Source of the DNA: JBFIHZ01 sp041601535
Lineage (GTDB): Bacteria > Pseudomonadota > Gammaproteobacteria > Xanthomonadales > SZUA-36
Assembly: GCA_041601535.1 (NCBI GenBank)
Contig: JBFIHZ010000009.1
Coordinates: forward strand, 1 to 28,798
Reading direction: 5' to 3'
DNA: 28,798 nucleotides
In this document: piece after piece, positions 1-7,820 of the stretch
Position numbering within the stretch: the first letter of the stretch is position 1
How the letters are laid out: the number at the start of each line of letters is the position of its first letter
The notes under the pieces: generated by a model
The model's database searches: none
What the model was told of the DNA's origin: nothing
Seen by the model: the letters and a program-made list of their open reading frames with translations, nothing else
Made by a program: the position numbers and the translations under genes

Positions 1-403
1 CACCGAAGTGGGCGTATCGCGTGGCTTTGACGGCATAGAAAACAACGAAGGCAAGCCGGAAATCTTGATGCGGGGCAACGAAGTGTTCAAGGTCGCGGTG
101 CGCACCCTGGGCCGTATCGTGGATGAAACCCTGGGGGCCAATAACCTGGAAAAATCCGACCTCGACTGGTTGATTCCGCACCAGGCCAATCACCGTATCA
201 TTACCGCCACCGCACGCATGCTGAATATGGACATGGACCAGGTGGTCGTGACAGTTGACCGGCACGGCAATACGTCGGCGGCCTCCGTGCCACTGGCACT
301 GGACGAGGCGGTGCGTGACGGCCGCATCCAGCGTGGCGACATGCTGCTGCTGGAAGCATTTGGTGGCGGCTTCACCTGGGGTTCGGCACTTATCCGCTAC
401 TGA
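1..403 (+). CDS. fabH: beta-ketoacyl-ACP synthase III, C-terminal part
   Basis: This is the 3' end of a gene that begins upstream of the window; the readable frame starts at base 2. FabH condenses acetyl-CoA with malonyl-ACP to start fatty-acid synthesis in the cytoplasm. The visible 134 residues carry the two family signatures that supply the catalytic histidine (PHQAN, near bases 178-192) and asparagine (HGNTS, near bases 262-276). They also carry the glycine-rich C-terminal FGGGFTWGSALI. The active-site cysteine would lie upstream and cannot be seen. The neighbours fabD, fabG, acpP and fabF support the call. The gene is intact as far as visible and ends with TGA. Confidence 0.96.
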   Translation, partial: TEVGVSRGFDGIENNEGKPEILMRGNEVFKVAVRTLGRIVDETLGANNLEKSDLDWLIPHQANHRIITATARMLNMDMDQVVVTVDRHGNTSAASVPLALDEAVRDGRIQRGDMLLLEAFGGGFTWGSALIRY

Positions 404-461
404 TCAGTATCAAGCTGGCCGGGCGGGGCAACGCAACGGCCGACACTACGATTTAACCACA

Positions 462-482
462 CTGACCATGAACCGTGGTCAG
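462..482 (+). other. stem-loop in the fabH-fabD spacer
   Basis: A perfect 7-bp stem, CTGACCA (462-468) and TGGTCAG (476-482), encloses the 7-base loop TGAACCG. No T-run follows, so it is not a classical terminator. It lies 25 bases before the fabD start, in the only sizeable gap (104 bases) between fabH and fabD. It could be an RNA processing or stability element, or chance. The pairing is read directly; the role is inference. Confidence 0.4.
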
Positions 483-507
483 GCGCAAGTAAAACACAGG
501 ACAGAAA

Positions 508-1443
508 ATGAACAGGATTGCATTTTTGTTTCCGGGACAGGGATCACAGTCCATTGGCATGCTGGCAGACATGTCACGTCACTCGCCACTGGTGAAAAAC
601 ACCTTTGACGAAGCTTCCCAGGAAGTGGGCGAAAACCTCTGGAAACTGGCACAGGAAGGCCCTGAGGCGCGCCTGAACCAGACCGAGATCACCCAGCCGG
701 TGATGCTCGCTGCCGGCGTGGCCTGTTGGCGGGTATGGAAAGAGCAGGGCGGACCAGACCCGGATTTCCTGGCGGGGCACAGCCTGGGTGAATACACCGC
801 ACTGGTGGCGTCCGGCTCACTGGAGTTTGGCGATGCCGTGGCCCTGGTTGCGGAACGCGCCCGGCTGATGCAGGCCGCCACGCCCGAGGGTGCTGGTGCG
901 ATGGCTGCTATCCTGGGGCTGGATGACCCGGCGCTGGTGGCTGTATGTGAGCAGGCAGCCGAGGGCGAAGTGGTGTCCTGCGCCAATTTCAATTCACCTG
1001 GCCAGACTGTTATTGCTGGGGACAAGGCAGCGGTGGAGCGCGCCTGCGCGCTGGCGCTGGAAGCCGGCGCACGCCGTGCTGTGCCGTTGGCCGTCAGCGT
1101 GCCGTCGCACTGCGCCCTGATGCGCCAGGCGGCGATGGATTTCGAGGTCACCCTGGTCAATACCGAATTAGCTGCCGGTGGCATACCGGTGCTGCATAAT
1201 GTGGACATGCAGGCCCGTTCAACGGCCGAAGATATCCGCGCTGCGCTGGTCCGCCAGCTATGGCAACCGGTGAGGTGGGCAGCCACCGTGGCTGAGTTGT
1301 CGTCGCGCGGCGTAAACCGCTTCGCTGAATGCGGCCCTGGCAAAGTGCTGGCCGGCCTGAACCGGCGCATCGTCCGTTCCGCTGAGACTGTGGCGCTGGT
1401 GGACATGGAAACCATCACAGCAACCGTGAGTAACTGGAAATGA
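508..1443 (+). CDS. fabD: malonyl-CoA:ACP transacylase
   Basis: FabD transfers malonyl from CoA to acyl carrier protein and so makes the extender for every elongation round. The 311-residue product has the usual family length. It shows the oxyanion-hole segment FPGQGSQ (residues 8-14), the nucleophile elbow GHSLGEY with Ser92, Arg117 that binds the malonyl carboxylate, and His201 in VPSHC. Ser92, Arg117 and His201 have the same numbers as in the E. coli enzyme. The ATG at 508 follows a purine-rich ACAGGACAG stretch. The stop codon overlaps the fabG start (ATGA at 1440-1443), which suggests translational coupling. Acyl carrier protein, the substrate, is encoded two genes downstream. Confidence 0.97.
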   Translation: MNRIAFLFPGQGSQSIGMLADMSRHSPLVKNTFDEASQEVGENLWKLAQEGPEARLNQTEITQPVMLAAGVACWRVWKEQGGPDPDFLAGHSLGEYTALVASGSLEFGDAVALVAERARLMQAATPEGAGAMAAILGLDDPALVAVCEQAAEGEVVSCANFNSPGQTVIAGDKAAVERACALALEAGARRAVPLAVSVPSHCALMRQAAMDFEVTLVNTELAAGGIPVLHNVDMQARSTAEDIRAALVRQLWQPVRWAATVAELSSRGVNRFAECGPGKVLAGLNRRIVRSAETVALVDMETITATVSNWK

Positions 1444-2192
1444 CTATGAACCTCAACCTTGATGGCCGGGTTGCCCTGGTCACCGGAGCCAGCCGCGGCA
1501 TTGGCGCGGCCATTGCAGACGAACTGGCCAGGCAAGGCGCCCAAGTGGTCGGTACGGCCACCACGCAGGCCGGTGCCGGCGCCATTGCCGAACGGCTGCG
1601 CGCCATTGCGCCGCAGTGCACGGGTGAACCCCTGGATGTGAACGATGCGGAAGCTTGCGATGCCTTATTGCAGAAAATCACTGCGGATTTTGCGGCGCCG
1701 GCCATTCTGGTGAACAATGCCGGCATCACCCGCGATCAGATTCTGCTGCGCATGAAAGACGAAGACTGGGATGCCGTGATGTCCACCAACTTGCGCTCCG
1801 TGTTCCGGCTCAGCAAGGGCTGTTTGCGCGGCATGATGAAAGCGCGCTTCGGCCGCATCATCAGCATTTCATCAGTGGTCGGCTCCATGGGTAATGCAGG
1901 CCAGGCCAATTACGCGGCGGCCAAGGCCGGTATGGAAGGATTCACCCGTTCGCTGGCGCGAGAGGTTGGTTCACGCGGCATTACCGCCAACGTGGTGGCG
2001 CCGGGTTTTATCGATACCGATATGACGCGTGAACTCAGTGAAGAGCAGCGCGCGGCCATGTTGCAGGATATTGCCTTGCAGCGCCTGGGCCAGCCACAGG
2101 ATATTGCTGCCGCGGTGGCTTTCCTGGCATCAGAGGCGGGCGGATACATTACCGGCCATACCTTGCACGTCAATGGCGGAATGTACATGTAG
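1440..2192 (+). CDS. fabG: 3-oxoacyl-ACP reductase
   Basis: FabG is the NADPH-dependent short-chain dehydrogenase that reduces 3-oxoacyl-ACP in the fatty-acid elongation cycle. The 250-residue product has the nucleotide-binding TGASRGIG (residues 15-22), NNAG (92-95), the structural Asn117 and the triad Ser145, Tyr158 (in YAAAK) and Lys162. The order and spacing match E. coli FabG. The start at 1440 overlaps the fabD stop by four bases. An in-frame ATG at 1446 is an alternative that would remove two residues. The position between fabD and acpP separates it from the many other SDR enzymes. Confidence 0.96.
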   Translation: MTMNLNLDGRVALVTGASRGIGAAIADELARQGAQVVGTATTQAGAGAIAERLRAIAPQCTGEPLDVNDAEACDALLQKITADFAAPAILVNNAGITRDQILLRMKDEDWDAVMSTNLRSVFRLSKGCLRGMMKARFGRIISISSVVGSMGNAGQANYAAAKAGMEGFTRSLAREVGSRGITANVVAPGFIDTDMTRELSEEQRAAMLQDIALQRLGQPQDIAAAVAFLASEAGGYITGHTLHVNGGMYM

Positions 2193-2219
2193 TTGTTTCT
2201 GGGTATATTGTATAACCAT

Positions 2220-2263
2220 TTGAAACTAAACAATTTGGATATTAAAGAGGCGGCGGCTACCAT
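2220..2263 (+). promoter_or_regulatory. candidate promoter region for acpP
   Basis: The 160-base fabG-acpP spacer is AT-richer than its surroundings and has no clear terminator hairpin. Two overlapping sigma70-like readings exist. One is TTGAAA (2220-2225, five of six consensus bases) with a poor -10 TAAAGA 17 bases on. The other is TTGGAT (2235-2240) with TACCAT (2258-2263), also spaced 17. Neither is strong. acpP usually has its own promoter in proteobacteria, which makes a start here plausible; this is inference. Confidence 0.3.
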
Positions 2264-2352
2264 ACTGCTGCGAATGTCGTCAAACTGGTATCGAAGCCCC
2301 ATATTCACTAGAATTGCGGCCCAGTACCACCCTAACGAGGATAAACCTGAAA

Positions 2353-2586
2353 ATGAGCAGTATTGAAGAACGCGTCAAGAAGATTGTTATCGAGCAACTC
2401 GGAGTCAAAGAAGACGAAGTTACGCCCAGCGCATCTTTCGTTGACGACCTTGGTGCGGACTCTCTGGATACGGTTGAACTGGTCATGGCCCTGGAGGAGG
2501 AATTTGAGTGCGAAATTCCTGACGAAGAGGCAGAGAAAATTACCAGCGTTCAGCAGGCCATCGATTACGTCTCGGCCAACGTCTGA
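2353..2586 (+). CDS. acpP: acyl carrier protein
   Basis: ACP carries growing acyl chains on a phosphopantetheine arm. The 77-residue acidic product begins MSSIEERVKK and has the DSL attachment motif with Ser37 (Ser36 after loss of the initiator Met), within GADSLDTVEL. Length and sequence are typical of gammaproteobacterial AcpP. I chose the ATG at 2353 rather than an in-frame ATG at 2314, because the longer form would add a basic N-terminus that ACPs lack. A GAGG element lies about 12 bases upstream. The gene sits between fabG and fabF, as in E. coli. Confidence 0.97.
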   Translation: MSSIEERVKKIVIEQLGVKEDEVTPSASFVDDLGADSLDTVELVMALEEEFECEIPDEEAEKITSVQQAIDYVSANV

Positions 2587-2614
2587 AGCCATAAGTAAGC
2601 TGTAGATCCTGGCA

Positions 2615-2632
2615 GGCCGGGCATCACCGGCC
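2615..2632 (+). other. GC-rich stem-loop after acpP
   Basis: GGCCGG (2615-2620) and CCGGCC (2627-2632) form a perfect 6-bp GC stem with the loop GCATCA, 28 bases after the acpP stop. Only a weak ATTTA follows, so at most this is a leaky terminator or a 3'-end stabiliser. It would fit the need for far more ACP than FabF, but that role is inference. Confidence 0.4.
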
Positions 2633-2694
2633 GCCGCATTTAGTGTGCTACGCTGCAAGGCCTGGCACACGCGTCATTCATCGAGGTTTCCAAC

Positions 2695-3945
2695 GTGTCA
2701 CAACGCCGCATTGTTCTTACCGGTATGGGCCTGATTTGTCCCGTAGGCAATACCGTTGAATCATCGTGGGAGGCGATTTGCCAGGGGCGCAGTGGTATCG
2801 GCCCGCTGACCGAATTCGACGGCAGCCAGCTGGCCACCCGCATCGCCGGCGAAATCCGCGATTTCGATGTGACCCAGTACATCGAAGCCAAGGATGCCCG
2901 CCGTTATGACAAATTCATGCATTACGGCATTTCCGCCTCGGTACAGGCGGTGGAAGATGCCGGGCTGGTGGAATCCGCTGACAAGGTGGATCCGCTGCGC
3001 GTAGGCTTTGCCCTGGGTGCCGGTATCGGCGGTATTGCCACCATTGAAAACACCATGCTGACCTACCAGGACAAGGGTGCGCGGCGGGTTTCGCCGTTCT
3101 ATATTCCCGGCTCCATCGTCAACATGATTTCCGGCATGATGTCCATCCGTTATGGTTACAAGGGCCCGAACCTGGCCATTGTGACGGCCTGCACCACTGC
3201 CACGCATAACATCGGCATGGCCGCACGCATGATCAAGTACGGCGACGCGGATGTGATGGTGGCCGGCGGCGCCGAGTATGGCACCACGCCCACGGCCATG
3301 GCCGGATTCATTTCCGCCAAGGCCATGTCCACGCGCAATGATGATCCCGCTGCTGCCAGCCGTCCGTGGGATAAGGACCGCGACGGTTTTGTGCTGGCCA
3401 ACGGTGCCGGGGTGATGGTGCTGGAGGAACTCGAGCACGCCCGCCGCCGCGGTGCCAGAATCTACGCCGAACTGGCCGGTTTCGGCATGAGCGGCGATGC
3501 CTACCATATGACCGCACCACCGGATGATGGCGAAGGCGCGTCGCGCTGCATGGACATCGCGCTGAAAGATGCCGGTATCAATCCGGACCAGGTGGATTAC
3601 ATCAATGCCCATGGCACCTCGACGCCATTAGGTGACCGCGCCGAATCGGATGCGGTCAAAACCGTACTGGGCGACCACGCCTACAAGATAGCGGTCAGCT
3701 CGACCAAGTCCATGACCGGTCACATGCTGGGTGCGGCGGGCGGTGCTGAAGCCATTTTCACCACGCTGGCTATCCGGGACGGCATACTGCCACCCACGAT
3801 CAACCTGGACGAACCGGGCGAAGGCTGTGACCTGGATTACGTCGCCAACGAAGCCAGGCAAGCCAAAGTTCAGGTAGCCCTGTCCAATTCCTTTGGCTTT
3901 GGTGGCACCAACGGCACCCTGGTATTGACCGGGTTCCAGGGCTGA
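2695..3945 (+). CDS. fabF: beta-ketoacyl-ACP synthase II
   Basis: FabF elongates acyl-ACP by condensation with malonyl-ACP. The 416-residue product shows the thiolase-fold catalytic triad: Cys166 in VTACTTATHNIG, His306 in NAHGTSTPLGD and His343 in KSMTGHMLGAAGG. It also has the C-terminal NSFGFGGTN loop. The Cys-site context and the acpP neighbour favour FabF over FabB. The start is a GTG at 2695 with GAGG at 2683-2686, eight bases upstream. The next gene, pabB, begins only 10 bases after the stop. Confidence 0.96.
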   Translation: MSQRRIVLTGMGLICPVGNTVESSWEAICQGRSGIGPLTEFDGSQLATRIAGEIRDFDVTQYIEAKDARRYDKFMHYGISASVQAVEDAGLVESADKVDPLRVGFALGAGIGGIATIENTMLTYQDKGARRVSPFYIPGSIVNMISGMMSIRYGYKGPNLAIVTACTTATHNIGMAARMIKYGDADVMVAGGAEYGTTPTAMAGFISAKAMSTRNDDPAAASRPWDKDRDGFVLANGAGVMVLEELEHARRRGARIYAELAGFGMSGDAYHMTAPPDDGEGASRCMDIALKDAGINPDQVDYINAHGTSTPLGDRAESDAVKTVLGDHAYKIAVSSTKSMTGHMLGAAGGAEAIFTTLAIRDGILPPTINLDEPGEGCDLDYVANEARQAKVQVALSNSFGFGGTNGTLVLTGFQG

Positions 3946-3955
3946 TAGCCGCACT

Positions 3956-5344
3956 GTGCATGGCAGCCATTGCCACTGGTTAAATCATGTGCCAGACCTT
4001 GCTGGTCTGGCGGAATCAGCGCCTGAATTCTTCCCTTATCTGCTCGACAGTGCCGCCCAGGGTAAACTCGGTGGCCACAGCATGCTGCTGTTTGCCGACG
4101 GTGAGCAGCTGATCAAACACGCCGATGGCCGGCTGCAGGGTCCGGGCCAGGGTGATTCCTTTTTTCAGCGGCTGGACAGCTGGTTCGCCGCCGAACGCCT
4201 GGCGCAACGGGACGAGACCGCGCCGGACGGTCCGGGTGTGCCGTTCCATGGCGGTTGGTTTCTGTACCTGGGCTATGAAATGGCCGGCGAGGTGGAGCCA
4301 CGGCTGAACCTGCCACGCAATCACTCCGCGCTGCCCGATGCGCTGGCCCAGCGTTGTACCGGCGCCATCACGGTGCTGCATGACCAGGTTGCCGGTGAGC
4401 GCGCGGTGATCACGGCGGAGTCAGCCGCAAGCCTGCAGCGCATCAAACGCCTGCTGGAATCCACAGCCTATCGCCACTCGGCGGATGTGCCGGTGCTGAA
4501 CAGCCTGGTGGTGGACGACCCGGAACAGTTTGAATCCGGGGTGCGCCAGGTGTTGCACTACCTGCGCGCCGGCGATGCATTCCAGGTGAATATTTCACGC
4601 CGCTGGGAGGGCCGGTTTGCCCGGCCGCCGGAACCGCTCGCGCTCTACCGCAAATTACGGCACAGCAATCCGGCACCGTTTGCCGGCATGATGCGTTATG
4701 GCGAAGCCGCATTGCTCAGCTCCTCGCCGGAACGGCTGGTGCAAATCCAGGGGCGCCAGGTGCAGACCCGGCCGATTGCCGGTACCCGGCCCCGTGGCAC
4801 GACAGTGGATGACGATCAGGCGCTGTCGCAGGAACTGATTGGCAATATCAAGGAACGCGCCGAACACGTTATGCTGATTGACCTGGAGCGCAACGACCTG
4901 GGCCGCGTGTGCCGGCCGGGCAGTGTCGAGGTCAGTGAATTGATGGTAGTGGAGAGTTACAGTCACGTGCATCACATTGTTTCCAATGTGCGCGGTGAGT
5001 TGAGTCCGCATGCCACCCCGGTGGAGGCCATCAAGGCGGTATTCCCCGGTGGCACCATCACCGGCTGTCCCAAGGTGAGATGCATGGAAATCATCGCCGA
5101 ACTGGAACAGCAGGCACGCGGTTTCTATACCGGCTCCATGGGCTACCTCGGCCGTAACGGTGATGCCGACATGAATATCCTGATCCGCAGCATGTTGCTG
5201 GAGGGCGACCAGGTGAGTTTCCGCACCGGCGCCGGCATCGTGGCGGACTCCGTGCCGGAACGTGAGCTGGCCGAAACCGCTGACAAGGCGCGTGGATTAT
5301 TGCTGGCGCTGCAACAGGAGCACCGGGAGGCCTTGCTTGCTTGA
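3956..5344 (+). CDS. pabB: aminodeoxychorismate synthase component I
   Basis: PabB converts chorismate to 4-amino-4-deoxychorismate, using ammonia from a glutaminase partner (PabA, not in the window), for folate synthesis. The 462-residue product has the chorismate-binding domain in its C-terminal half: PIAGTRPRG (residues 273-281), IDLERNDLGRV, GGTITGCPKVRCMEI (about 364-378) and RGFYTGSMGYLG. The N-terminal LLDS (29-32) matches the tryptophan-pocket region of this superfamily. TrpE is the main alternative, but pabC directly follows. Residue 275 is Ala where E. coli PabB has Lys274. The GTG start at 3956 lacks an obvious Shine-Dalgarno; a GTG at 3989 is also possible, so the start is uncertain. 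Confidence 0.9.
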   Translation: MHGSHCHWLNHVPDLAGLAESAPEFFPYLLDSAAQGKLGGHSMLLFADGEQLIKHADGRLQGPGQGDSFFQRLDSWFAAERLAQRDETAPDGPGVPFHGGWFLYLGYEMAGEVEPRLNLPRNHSALPDALAQRCTGAITVLHDQVAGERAVITAESAASLQRIKRLLESTAYRHSADVPVLNSLVVDDPEQFESGVRQVLHYLRAGDAFQVNISRRWEGRFARPPEPLALYRKLRHSNPAPFAGMMRYGEAALLSSSPERLVQIQGRQVQTRPIAGTRPRGTTVDDDQALSQELIGNIKERAEHVMLIDLERNDLGRVCRPGSVEVSELMVVESYSHVHHIVSNVRGELSPHATPVEAIKAVFPGGTITGCPKVRCMEIIAELEQQARGFYTGSMGYLGRNGDADMNILIRSMLLEGDQVSFRTGAGIVADSVPERELAETADKARGLLLALQQEHREALLA

Positions 5345-6140
5345 TTGCCTGGTCAATGGTGAAATCGCCACGCAGCTGCCGGTCACCGACCGCGGCCTGC
5401 AGTACGGCGATGGCGTGTTTGAAACCATCCTGGTGGAACGCGGCGTGCCGCGCTTCTGGCAAGGCCATATGGACCGGCTGGGAATCGGCTGTGAAGCGCT
5501 CGGTCTGCCGTTGACACCGCAGCACGTGTTGCTGCGGGAAGTGCAGACCGTCAGCGCCGGACGCACCAGCTGCGTGGTGAAAATCATCATTACCAGGGGG
5601 CAGGGCGGACGCGGCTACCTGCCGTCGGCGGAGCCGGATGGCTGCCGGATTGTCAGTGCGTACGCGCTGGACCAAACATCCGCCGCGGAGGCACCGCAGG
5701 GCATTACCGCCCGTATCTGTGACTTGCGCCTGGGTATTCAGCCTGCCCTGGCCGGCATCAAGCACCTCAACCGCCTGGAGCAGGTGCTGGCGCGTGCCGA
5801 ATGGACCGATCCGGCGATCCAGGAAGGCATCCTGCTGGACCGGGAAGATCACGTGATATCAGCCACCTCGGGTAATATTTTCCTGGTGTTTGGCGAGCGC
5901 CTGCTGACCCCGCGCATGGATCGCTGTGGGGTGCGTGGCGTTATGCGGGGTGCCATCCTGCAGGCCTTCAAGAGCCGCTGCGAACAACGCCGCATCACCC
6001 TGGACATGCTGCCGGAAGCTGACGAAGTATTTATCTGCAACTCGGTTCGCGGCATTCTTCCGGTGGTGCGCATAGGCCCGTGGGAATACCAGCCGGGCAG
6101 TCATACCCGCGCGGTGCAGGACTGGCTGGCTCAGCAGTGA
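5337..6140 (+). CDS. pabC: aminodeoxychorismate lyase
   Basis: PabC is a PLP enzyme of fold type IV that splits 4-amino-4-deoxychorismate into p-aminobenzoate and pyruvate, the step after PabB. I place the start at TTG 5337, six bases after a strong GGGAGG (5325-5330). This overlaps the pabB stop by eight bases and gives 267 residues, close to the E. coli length. Motifs are VTDRGLQYGDGVFETI near the N-terminus, GIKHLNRLEQ with the PLP lysine at 142, and the cofactor-phosphate region TSGNIFLV. D-amino-acid and branched-chain aminotransferases share the fold, but the pabB and mltG neighbours settle the call. A longer frame extends upstream inside pabB and is judged artificial. Confidence 0.93.
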   Translation: MLDCLVNGEIATQLPVTDRGLQYGDGVFETILVERGVPRFWQGHMDRLGIGCEALGLPLTPQHVLLREVQTVSAGRTSCVVKIIITRGQGGRGYLPSAEPDGCRIVSAYALDQTSAAEAPQGITARICDLRLGIQPALAGIKHLNRLEQVLARAEWTDPAIQEGILLDREDHVISATSGNIFLVFGERLLTPRMDRCGVRGVMRGAILQAFKSRCEQRRITLDMLPEADEVFICNSVRGILPVVRIGPWEYQPGSHTRAVQDWLAQQ

Positions 6141-6159
6141 ATATATGGATTTTAACCTG

Positions 6160-6182
6160 CCGGCCGGGATCGCAAGGGCCGG
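6160..6182 (+). other. GC stem-loop in the pabC-mltG spacer
   Basis: CCGGCC (6160-6165) and GGCCGG (6177-6182) can pair as a 6-bp stem with an 11-base loop, between the pabC stop and the mltG ribosome-binding site. No T-run follows. The role is unknown, and GC-rich DNA makes chance pairing likely. Confidence 0.25.
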
Positions 6183-6201
6183 GCCGTAGGGGCGAGTGGC
6201 A

Positions 6202-7200
6202 ATGAAAAAGCTTTTGATCGCAATGCTGGTATTGGTCATGCTGGCCGCGGGTCTGGCCTGGACCGGCTTTAACCGCTACCAGCAGTTTCTCGAACAGCCG
6301 CTGGACTTGCCTGCCGACGGAGCCGTGCTGGTGGTGGAGCCGGGCATGAGTGCCCGCGCGGTGGTCAGCCGCCTGGAGGCCGCGGCCTATACCCGCAACG
6401 ACTGGCGCTGGCGGGTTCTGCTGCGTTTGCAGCCGGTGGTGTTTCAGGCCGGGGAGTACCGCCTGGAGGCGGGCATGACCCCACCTGGCCTGTTGCACAA
6501 ACTGCACAGCGGGGATGTGATCCAGTACCGTTTCACACTGGTGGAGGGCTGGTCGCTGAAGCAGTTGGTGGCTGCGCTGAATGCTGACCCGGTGCTGACC
6601 GGTGACGCGCTGCCGGATGAGGAAAGCGCCGTGCGTCAGTTACTGGATATGGAATGGCCGCACGCGGAAGGCGCATTTTTACCGGAAACCTATGTGTTCG
6701 TGCGCGGTGACACGCGCAAGTCCTTGTTGCGCCGGGCCCACCAGGACTTGCTCGACACCCTGATGGAGGCGTGGCAGCAACGGCGTGAGGATCACCCGGT
6801 ACAAAGCCCGTTTGACCTGCTGGTGCTGGCGTCCATTATTGAAAAGGAAACCGCACTGGAAGATGAGCGTGAGCGCATCAGTGGTGTGTTCGTGCGGCGG
6901 CTGGAGCGCGGTATGCGGCTGCAAACCGATCCGACCGTGATTTACGGCATGGGGGATGCCTATGACGGTGATATCCGGCGGCGCGATCTGCAAACCGATA
7001 CACCCTACAATACCTATACGCGGGATGGCCTGCCGCCCAGCCCGATCGCCATGGCCGGCCGCGCCTCGCTGTTCGCGGCCGCCAACCCGGCGTCCGGTGA
7101 CAGTTTGTATTTTGTCGCCGACGGCCAGGGCGGACATACATTTTCCGCCACGCTGGCGGAACATCAGCGCGCGGTAAACAAACTGATTGGAAGAAATTGA
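6202..7200 (+). CDS. mltG: endolytic peptidoglycan transglycosylase MltG
   Basis: MltG (YceG family) is an inner-membrane lytic transglycosylase that cleaves nascent glycan strands and is thought to set their length. The 332-residue product begins MKKLLIAMLVLVMLAAG, one membrane anchor with the body in the periplasm. A LysM-like segment lies around residues 30-100. The catalytic domain has SIIEKETALEDER with the catalytic Glu214 (E. coli Glu218), then LQTDPTVIYG and TPYNTY. I chose ATG 6202, preceded by AGGGGC, over GTG 6196. The stop TGA shares one base with the tmk ATG. Confidence 0.95.
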   Translation: MKKLLIAMLVLVMLAAGLAWTGFNRYQQFLEQPLDLPADGAVLVVEPGMSARAVVSRLEAAAYTRNDWRWRVLLRLQPVVFQAGEYRLEAGMTPPGLLHKLHSGDVIQYRFTLVEGWSLKQLVAALNADPVLTGDALPDEESAVRQLLDMEWPHAEGAFLPETYVFVRGDTRKSLLRRAHQDLLDTLMEAWQQRREDHPVQSPFDLLVLASIIEKETALEDERERISGVFVRRLERGMRLQTDPTVIYGMGDAYDGDIRRRDLQTDTPYNTYTRDGLPPSPIAMAGRASLFAAANPASGDSLYFVADGQGGHTFSATLAEHQRAVNKLIGRN

Positions 7201-7820
7201 TGCAGGCACGGTTTATCACCCTGGAAGGGGGCGAAGGCGCGGGCAAAAGCACCATGGTGCAACGCTGCCACGAGTGGTTGCGCGAACGCGGTCATCGCGT
7301 GGTGCAGACACGTGAGCCCGGGGGTACGCACCTGTCCGAACTGATTCGTGACATCGTGTTGCAACGCGATCACGAACACCTGTGTGCCAGCGCTGAGCTG
7401 TTACTGGTATTTGCGGCACGCGCCCAGCACCTGGATGAATTGATCCGGCCAGCTCTGGCGCGCGGCGAAACGGTGCTGTGCGACCGCTTTACCGACGCAA
7501 CCTATGCCTACCAGGGCGCGGGCCGCGGCATGCCGGAAGCGCTTATCGCGCAACTGGAACAAGCGGTGCATGGTGATCTGCAGCCACACCTCACCCTGTT
7601 GCTGGACCTGCCGGTCAGTCAGGGTATGCAGCGGGTCTCCGGGCGTGGTGAATCGGATCGCATCGAGCAGGAATCACTGGCGTTTTTTGAGCGCGTGCGG
7701 CAGGCCTACCTGCGTCGCGCCCGTGCGGCGCCACAACGTTTCGTGGTGATCGACGCCTCGCAGAATCCCTCGGTGGTGTGGCGCCAGGTTGAAAAAGCGC
7801 TGGAACAGCGCCTCAGCTGA
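7200..7820 (+). CDS. tmk: thymidylate kinase
   Basis: Tmk phosphorylates dTMP to dTDP with ATP, an essential step in dTTP supply. The 206-residue product has the P-loop GGEGAGKST (residues 10-18), the substrate segment TREPGGT, the DR motif at Asp95-Arg96 (CDRFTDATYAYQG) and the LID region GRGESDRIEQES near residue 148. The ATG at 7200 overlaps the mltG TGA by one base, with GGAAG just upstream. The next junction, to holB, has the same TGATG form, so mltG, tmk and holB are probably translated as a coupled set. Confidence 0.97.
   Translation: MQARFITLEGGEGAGKSTMVQRCHEWLRERGHRVVQTREPGGTHLSELIRDIVLQRDHEHLCASAELLLVFAARAQHLDELIRPALARGETVLCDRFTDATYAYQGAGRGMPEALIAQLEQAVHGDLQPHLTLLLDLPVSQGMQRVSGRGESDRIEQESLAFFERVRQAYLRRARAAPQRFVVIDASQNPSVVWRQVEKALEQRLS

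Noticed and set aside
579..1544. 321-codon open frame on the - strand opposite fabD
   Set aside because: It is a Ser/Ala/Arg-rich shadow without family motifs; fabD is unambiguous on the + strand.
5262..5336. Upstream start for pabC inside pabB
   Set aside because: The added residues are out of frame with family N-termini, while TTG 5337 has an ideal GGGAGG and gives the usual length.
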